Source: Scolanthus callimorphus | Taxonomy: Eukaryota; Cnidaria; Anthozoa; Actiniaria; Edwardsiidae | Direction: 5' to 3' | Length of the DNA: 64,000 nucleotides | Assembly (NCBI GenBank): GCA_033964015.1 | Contig: CM066914.1 | Span: forward strand, 11,027,831 to 11,091,830 | In this document: positions 45,490-54,400 of the stretch, piece by piece | Layout of the letters: every line of letters starts with the position of its first letter | Position numbering within the stretch: the stretch's first letter is position 1 | Program-made: the position numbers and the translations under genes | Notes under the pieces: generated by a model | Databases searched by the model: none | What the model saw: the letters and a program-made list of their open reading frames with translations, nothing else | Told to the model about the DNA's origin: nothing

Positions 45490-48400
45490 CTAGAGTAAAA
45501 AAGTTCCAAAAGTCTTAGGCCAACCGAAAGCCCAGCCACGCGGATCAAAAATTGATTCACAGGAGTTTTGTCAGAAAAGTTGAATAGATTTGAATTAAAA
45601 AATTTGACAAAAACTTCCAACGCATAACTGTAAAAAACTTTATTGAACGTTTCGGCTATTCAGCCTTCTTCAGCTAAAATCAAAATTTGTAAAAATTTAA
45701 AAACTAATACATGGTTCCGCTAAACTGGCAAACAATATTTTAACCTGGCCACCTATATACAAGACTCTGCGCTAAAAATTACATCACCATAATGCCATAT
45801 TACGGAGGCCCTTTTTGTCCAAAAAATTATAAAGACAAAAGTTCAGATGCAAATGTTCTATGTAGAGCTAATTAGTGTATTTAATTCTGTTTTTTGATCT
45901 GAACTCCTGCCTTTTATTCAATCCATGGGGTTGAATAAAAGGCAGGACTCTACTGGCAGTAGAGTCCTGAAGGAAATTGTGTATTTTAGGTTAAAAGCCC
46001 ACACATATTAATAGCAAAAGTCAGTCTGTTCATTATCATTTGCACAACATCCGGCATATTCATAAGTATTTAACATATGAAAATAGGAAGTAAACTGTAC
46101 AGGCTATCAGAATTTCATGATTAGACTACTGTAATGGAGAAAAATATTGGTAAGCTGGAAAAGTGCACCATACATTTGTACAGATGTGACCCCCCCTTTC
46201 TCAAATCCTGGCTACGCCCCTGTTAGCAAGCTACAGCACCTGCAGAATGTGGCAGCTTGGTTGGTATGCACTGTATCTACAATCTTGGACAAAGGGGTAG
46301 AGAAAATGTTAATACCACTTATCTTTTGAGTTTTCAACCTAACTTAAGGCCCCATTTATCCCCCCCTAACCCAACCCCCCTAAATCAATGTTGGTTATGA
46401 AGGGTTTTCGACCTAACTTAAGGCCCCGGGAGTAAATCGAAAAAAGAAGCGATTTCAGTAATTTTCTCTACAGGTTTTGTCAAAGATTGTAGGTATGATC
46501 ATATCACATCATCACTGATCAACCTGCACTGGCTTCCAGTTCCTCTTTTAGCATGTTAGACTGTGCAATATAAGAATTAAGACCATTCTTTGTACATACC
46601 GGTAGCCGACTTGGTTTGCCTCCTGGCCAGTTGGGTTTCTTAAATGTGTTGTCTATGTATAATACTCGGAGAAATTAGCTGTAATGGCTGTACATCAACT
46701 GTTACAAGCTATTCCCAAATTCGAGTTAAAACAAAGTTTTTTTTTTTTTATTAATTATTATTATTATTATTAGGCCAACATTTTGCCTGGTAATAGTTTT
46801 CAAAGTATTTTTACATCTTAGATGTGGAACCACGCTAGAATTCATTCATAGGATGCTAGAGAAGTTATTATTATTCTAATTATGAACAATTGTTTTGCTC
46901 AATAGCAGCCATTTTGAATGCCTTGTTAATCAAATAGGGTTTAGAACTCAGCTGTGCGAGCTTCCAAGTTGTCCTTTAAACTGCACAGCCATAGAAGTTA
47001 TGGATTGAACTGGCTGGCTTCAGTTGAGCATCTCTTTAGAGCTTTTGGTGATTTATTAAATGCATTTATTTTATTTGGGAATGTTAATAATAATTTTTAT
47101 TGTAAAACAATAGCATGACTGAGATTTGATGAAACGTTAATAGCCAACTAATTCTAAAAAGGATTCTAAAGAAAAATTGGTACCTCATGTGCTGAATGTG
47201 TAAAAAGAAGCTTGTCTCTAAACTTTAATCATGACAGTTTCTTCCTAGTACAGTTCTATACTCTATAAACATGATGATGGAAGTGTTTGCAAAGCTCATG
47301 AATAACAAAGGATCCCAAGATGGCTGCCAATGGCAAAACATTGGTTCACATTAAAACTTCAATAGCTTTCGCTATGAATAAAATTTAGTGTGGCTCCATA
47401 GCTTATCTTCAATAAACTACAGAAAAATATCAATTGCAAACTTTGGTGCCAAGTGTGCAATTTATTTGCTAATCCACCAGACTAGCCCCCCTGACGACAA
47501 CATTGCACTATCGGTTATTTGCTTCCATTCTTGCCTAGATGAGCATAATAATCATCCTTTACCCCAATCTGTGCATTAGAGTTTTGAGGCGAAGACAATT
47601 TTCTTCAAGTAAACCTCTTTCCCACACAACTATTTCATTTATCTCCTCACCTAAGAGTACATGCCTCCAACTAACCACCAGAATAAATACCATTGATTTT
47701 TTTATCTATCCTTTCACTCATCTATCACTCTTCAAGTATCTTTATCAGATGTCACTTATCCCCTAATCATGTTTCTACTAGTCCTACAACAGCACACCAA
47801 TTTCCCCAATGGCATAAAGATAACAACCAATCTCCACCTCACCTTTTCAATAATTTATTTCTCCTACATTTTTTTCTCATTTATTTATTCATTTGTTTGT
47901 TTGTTTATTCTTCTATTTATTTATACCTACAAAGATTGTTATCCCTTAATTACAAAAAAGTTGCTGACTTGGGTAGACTGTGGTGTTTTGCCATAATAAG
48001 CGACTGGTGACAAAAAGGAATTGAATTGAATGGCGAATGGTTTTGTTCTTGTTCAGATTGTATTGTCAAATAAAGCAATATTGTAGTTTCCATATAATTT
48101 TGACTCTGACTGAAAGCAGTGAATTGGTGTCAAAAGTGTCACAAAGGAGCTTGGTGAAAATTATCTCTTTCAAAATAGAAATCATTGTAGCTCTTATACC
48201 CTACTAGCAGAGGTTTTTTTCTGTCAGTCTTTTATTAGCTAGCATTAAGTTGTTTGCGTGTCTGGTGTCTGGTTTGTCACACAGTTGAAAACTACTACAC
48301 GACATACCAGACACCAGACACGCGAACAACTTAATGCTAGCTAATAAAAGACTAACAGAAAAAAACCTCCGTGCAGGGTATAGTTCTTAGGAAAAATCAA

Positions 48401-51400
48401 TCAAAACCATAAACAAGTGTTTCTGGGATAACATTTATTTCTCAGTTGAATAGAAATCATTTACTCACAATGTACTAAACAAAAAGACAACTGAGGATAA
48501 CTGTGTGGAGAGCAAACCAGCAAAATAATTAATATTTGCATAAAACAACTTGCTTCTAAAACAAATTACAAATTTTTCACGGTAAAAACAGTTTTGAATT
48601 TCTCTAACACTATTTCAATGGACCTGCTACCACAGATATTTTTCTTACAGAAGGGATGTGATGACTCAATACAGTCACTAAGAAAGCACAGTTCATGTAA
48701 TTGAAGCAATAACAAACATTAAGGTATTGAAACTACTTCAGCTTTATTTCAATAATCATTTGAAACTTCCACAGAGCTTGGGGAACCTGTGCTGCAACAC
48801 ATTTTGACAAGGGCTATGCTGTTATTTTTCACTAAACAAGTTGTAGGAGAAAATATTAAACTTAACAAATTACAGTATTTGTATGGGAATTTTGACCTTT
48901 GTGTTGAGACTAACCTTTGCAAACCTTGTATGAGCATAAAAGGCTTTGCAAAAATATTTTTGCTTTTATAATGTTTGTTAGTTATTTGACTTCCTATCCC
49001 CAGTTTCTCGTCTCAATTGGTGACTTGACTTTTATTATATTGAGCAAAATATAGGGACAAGCAAACCGAAAGAGTAATGAAGTTTAGAATTTTTTCTTGG
49101 TGGCTGAAAATACTTCAATGAACTCAAGACTTTGGTGTTATCTTTGTTATATATATTCAATAATAATTTACGGAAGTTGCAAAAGAATTGACCTATGGGA
49201 TTTTTGTCAGGTGAGACAAACGCAATATTTAGAATTCTGCCCAAAATTTCTCAACTTTTGCAGTTTACTGGTCAATACTTGAAAACATGCCAAACAAAAT
49301 CGAAACCTTCTAAGAAGGGAAATTTGGCTGGCACATTGCATTGGGTTTGTAGATAATTTGGGTGGCAAGGATCTTCTGATTATGCAAATCAGCCATTCTT
49401 TTTACAGGAAATCTTTGCGGCATAATAATTTTGACATTTTGGAGCTTTAAAAAGTCCTCTTGAATAACATAAAATCGGCCCAATGAATTCTCTCCAAACT
49501 TGCTGGGATTATTGTCTGCTACTCAGGGATTAGTGCGAGGGGTGTCATTTTACAGTTTAGATCGAGTAACACGTCTAGTGGCCCATAATAATAAACAAGG
49601 GTGTGGTTATTATGTTGCTATAGCAACTCCGATCACAACAAAATACACATTGTGTGTTTCCAAAAAATATCCATACCACCCCCCCCCCCCCCCCCCCACG
49701 GAAGGGATTGGAATTCCAGAGGGGTGGGGGGGGGTCAATTTACCTGATCTTTAGCCCTTGGAGTAAGTAAAAAAGCAACGAACAGCGCATGCAGGGCCGA
49801 ATTAGGAAGATATCCTCTATCAGTCGACGCCAAATGCAGAGCATTCAATCTTTTTACTAAGCTAAACGAGCCCAGAAGCGGCTTTATCTCAAACGACACA
49901 TTCTTTGACTGTCTAGAAACAAACAATAAAACCGATTGGACAACAAAAATGAAAGAAATAGTCTATACAATAGGCTGCGGCGAGCTCTGGTTAGCTATAT
50001 CCGGAACCCGTCATATAAGCATCCAATACGCCAAAACATTTTTTAAGCAAAGAGTTCAAGATATCGAGTTTCAGAACTGGTTAAACGAAATGTCAGACGA
50101 AAATAAGAAAAACGGACACAAAAACAAACTCCGAACCTATCGCACTTTCAAAGAAATTTATTCCTTAGAATCATATTTACTAAATGTTCACAACGTCAAG
50201 CACAGAACTGCCCTCACGCGCCTAAGGATTAGTGCCCACAAGCTAGAAATAGAGACCGGGCGGTATGAAAAACCATACAAAAAGCCCGAAGAGCGCATAT
50301 GCACTAGATGCAACTTAAATGTAACCGAAGATGAACGGCACTTCTTACTAAAGTGCTCACTATATGAGGACCTCAGAACAAAGATGCTTGACGTTGTGAA
50401 ACAAAAAATAAAGAGAAGCAGAATAAACGAAGACGAACTCTTTCGCCTCCTAATAAACCCGCCCGCAATAATTCAAAAGGAGGTGAGCGGATTCGTCTTC
50501 AACTGCGCAAAAATGCGTGAAAACAAATAATTTTTTTTTTCCTTCCTCTCTCTACTATACATTCACCAGCCTTAAAACCAATGTACTCTAAGTATAAGGT
50601 GGCGGAGAATAAAAATGAATCTGAATCTTACCATACAAATACTGTATTTTTCTTCTGAAATTCCAGAGGGGAGGGGGGTCATTTCTCAGCACCCTTCCGT
50701 GGGGGGGGGGGGGGGGGGTATAGATATTATTTTTTGGAAACACACATTATAATAAAGTTCAAACCCTCTGGGGAAACCATGTGAAAGCTCAGACTGGTAC
50801 AAGTTTGTGTACTTGAACAGCAGCCAAACAAAGTTTGGTGGTCAAGGGTAGAAAAAATTGTAGGCAGCCTCCTTAAACTTAGAAAACAGTAAGAACATGG
50901 TTTAAAAATGTGACATGGAACAGGCAAATTTAATCAAGCAAGTGTTTTGCCTTCTGAAAGCTGTATTATACTTATACTGTACTTATTCTCTTTCTATAAT
51001 GCAAAGAAAATCTTGATTTTGTGTGAAGCAGCTGAAAATGGTCAAAAACAGCCGTGTAGAGTGCAATTTTGAAATGTATGTACCCATTCACTACTTTCAG
51101 TTTCTAACATCATGGCATTGACGTTGGAGTTGGTGAGTTTTGTGGAAGCTTTTGGGAATCTCTGGGTGAATGCCAAATCGCTGTGTTTTGCATATATATG
51201 AGTCTGTGAGAGATTAGCTCTTGTGGATGTATTAATTCTATAACATGATGAAGCAGGAGATTTAGAATGCCCACCTCATTGAAGGTACTGTATTTCAAAT
51301 GATGGGCAACAGTTGTCTAGGGAAAAAAAAATACAAATTTATGCATGCCTTTTGAGTGGTGATAACAATGAAGCTGGGAAAATTACTTCTTTCATTTTAT

Positions 51401-54400
51401 TGGTTGTAATGAAATATTTATTTCAATCATAGGTACTCCGTACCTTCTTGTTCCAGTGATATTGACAGTAGCCAACATACTTAACAGTAGGTCCAGACTG
51501 GCCATCATTTTCTTCACACAGCAATTTGCAACTTTGTGCACTGCAAAAAAGAATGACATTTAAATGCCCACTGCCAATGGACATCTTTTACAAGCTTAAG
51601 TTTTTGTTTTGAATTGCTACATTTTGCACTGAACATATCACAAGAACTTGGATGGAAAATAGTTAAACTTAAATACCTGGTAAAAACTGCATAAAAAGGT
51701 AAGATTACATTTTGTTTGTAAAACACAGGGTTTGATTCAGACAAAAAAGCACCAAGACTTTTCCAGGACTAAAATAGAAAATCAAGCACTCAAAAAACAA
51801 GAAATGAAGTAGGATTTATTGCTGATTTTCTGGCTCAAAACCGCCAAAATCAATGACGAGTGTTGAGTCAACAAAACATACTGAACATAATTATCTAGAC
51901 ATTTGAAATTAAGTCAAGGATCTGATCATCCTAAAGTCAACGTTAAATTCAATGACTTTTCAATGACCTTAAGCATATATATTTTTCTAATTCCAGGACT
52001 TTTCAAGGCCTTGAATGGCTTTTTAGAATTCCAGGACTTTCAAGGACTTTCCAGGACCATGTGAACTTTGAAACAGTTTGTTTCGAGTATCATCGTAAGG
52101 AACATTTTCTGTCAGAGAATTTGGTACTAAAATGTTTGCTACCTATTGCCTTTACTTTGGCTTGATTTTAAAGAAATAAGCAGCGGTAGTCCTGCTAAAA
52201 AATTATCATGGAGACCAGAGAATCTAATTTTTCTAAAATAATTCAGGGATAATTATATATTATAAAGGATTGCCATTGGCAAATATTTTCCTGCTAAATG
52301 CAACATTTCTGTGATCTTTCAATATTATTTTCTCAGGTTCTCGTGAGAACTGCTTTGCGGGACAATCGCAGCTTATCACTTATATTCATTCCATTAAAAG
52401 AACCAAAAGGTTTGATCTTACTTTTCAGTAACAAGATTTTTTACTGTTTCCTCTTTGAATAGTTCAAAGTTCTCAAACAATCTGTCTTAAGCATCCTAGT
52501 TTATTGCAGTTCATACCCACCATGTAACATGAAATGTTTGCTTGCATCCTAGTTTATTGCAGTTCATACAACATCCATGAGCTGTTTTGCTCTCTTTTCC
52601 TCGCTCCTCACAAATGTAGCAGGTCTAAAAACAGGGGGAAAAATGGAAAATTACAAAACCAGTCCTTCAAAATGTGACTACAGGAAAAGGCACCCAAAGT
52701 ATTGGATGTATGTGTTGTTAAAAAATCAACAGCAACTTTCAGGGTTCACACAAGAATGCACCAATGAAATTCCATGATTTTTCAGACTTTTCCAGAACTT
52801 AAATAAAACAACAACAACAAGGACTAAAAAAACGAGACATTAACTGGAAGTATGATTTATTACTCAAAACTGGCTCAAAACTGCCAAAAATGATGACAAG
52901 TGTTGAATCAACAGAACATACATAGACATTTAAAATTTAATTTTAAACTCAAGAATCTGATCATCCTAAAGGTCAATGTTAAATTTCAAGGACTTTTCAA
53001 TGACCTTAAGCATTTTCTTTTAAGTTCCAGGACTTTTCAAGGCCTTGAATGGCTCTTTCAGAATTCCAGGACTTGTCAGGACCCTGTGAACCCTCCCCAT
53101 CCAAATTGAGCCACACTGCCCAAAACATTAAATTAATAAATGTATGCATTTGTATACCACAAAATAAGGATATGTTCAAATGTGGTTTACAGATGTAAGA
53201 TGACTGATCTCTAAGATGCAGATTGCAGTTTTACAATGTAGTTTACAGTCAAGAGTGGGGATTATACTGTATCATGTGGAGTGAGTTCTGTCACTTTGTC
53301 CAGCCGAGCACTACATCTTCAGGTTAGGTGTACTGAATTGAAAGACAGACATCCCTTTACTCTCATCCAAAAGATGTGAAGCACAGGAGCAATGACAAAT
53401 CATTTCTACCCATGATGAACCTGAACCCTAACCTAACCCACAACATGTCTGAAATGGAAGCTTGAAATATTTCTGGGAGTCGCATCCTACCCACTTCAAT
53501 TACAATTTTCAAAAAGTTACAGCATACCTTTTTATTCCAAGAACTAATTATGTTTCAAGTTTTAGGACAATTGCATGTGAGGAACAAAATTTTTATGCCA
53601 TACCCACATGCTGTTTTGCTACTCAATGACAGTTTTAACACTGGTAATCCCAATTTCACAGCTGACAGTGAGGAATGCCAATAACAGTTTATTTACACAG
53701 CAAATGATATAAAAACCATTGTTGTTCGCACTTTTGCTCTAATGCAGAGCCAGTGATCTGACCAGAGTTTTTTCAGGGGGTCAAGGGACCCATCCAGAGA
53801 TTTAGGTGGGCCATTTCCAAAAAGGTTAAGTAGCGCTCCGTCTTAGAACTATAGCGGAAACAATAGGGCCGCGGAAACAGTGGTCGTCTAGTGATGCTCA
53901 CACTCGATTTTCTTCTTGAACAACGAAATGCTATGAAATATCCGGAAGACCTACTTGGAAATAATTCAGCACTGCAAACGAAGTATTTCGCTACGAAATC
54001 GGTCAAAAACAAATTTCAACCAATAAGAAGGCCAGAATTTGTTGACTAAGACAATTAGTTGTTTAGAAATTTAACAATTTAAAATTTTACACAAAGCATA
54101 ACTCAAATTCCCCATAGCCGTTCATGCTATTGTTCTTGGACAGAGCGCTACTTAAAATAGAGGTTTTACCATATAATTTTTGCTTGTGTAGCAGTATACT
54201 CATTAAAAAAATCTACAAAATGTGGAATGGTTTACACCCAACATGACAAAGAAGCTGGAGGAGTCAATAAATAAGTGAGCTTTCATTGTTGGGACATCGC
54301 TAGTCCGCCATACTTCAGCCTTCAGTAATAACGGTCAGCTTTTTTTTTTTTTTTTTTTTAACATTACATAATTTATATGCACCTTTTTCGTCTTCTTCGT

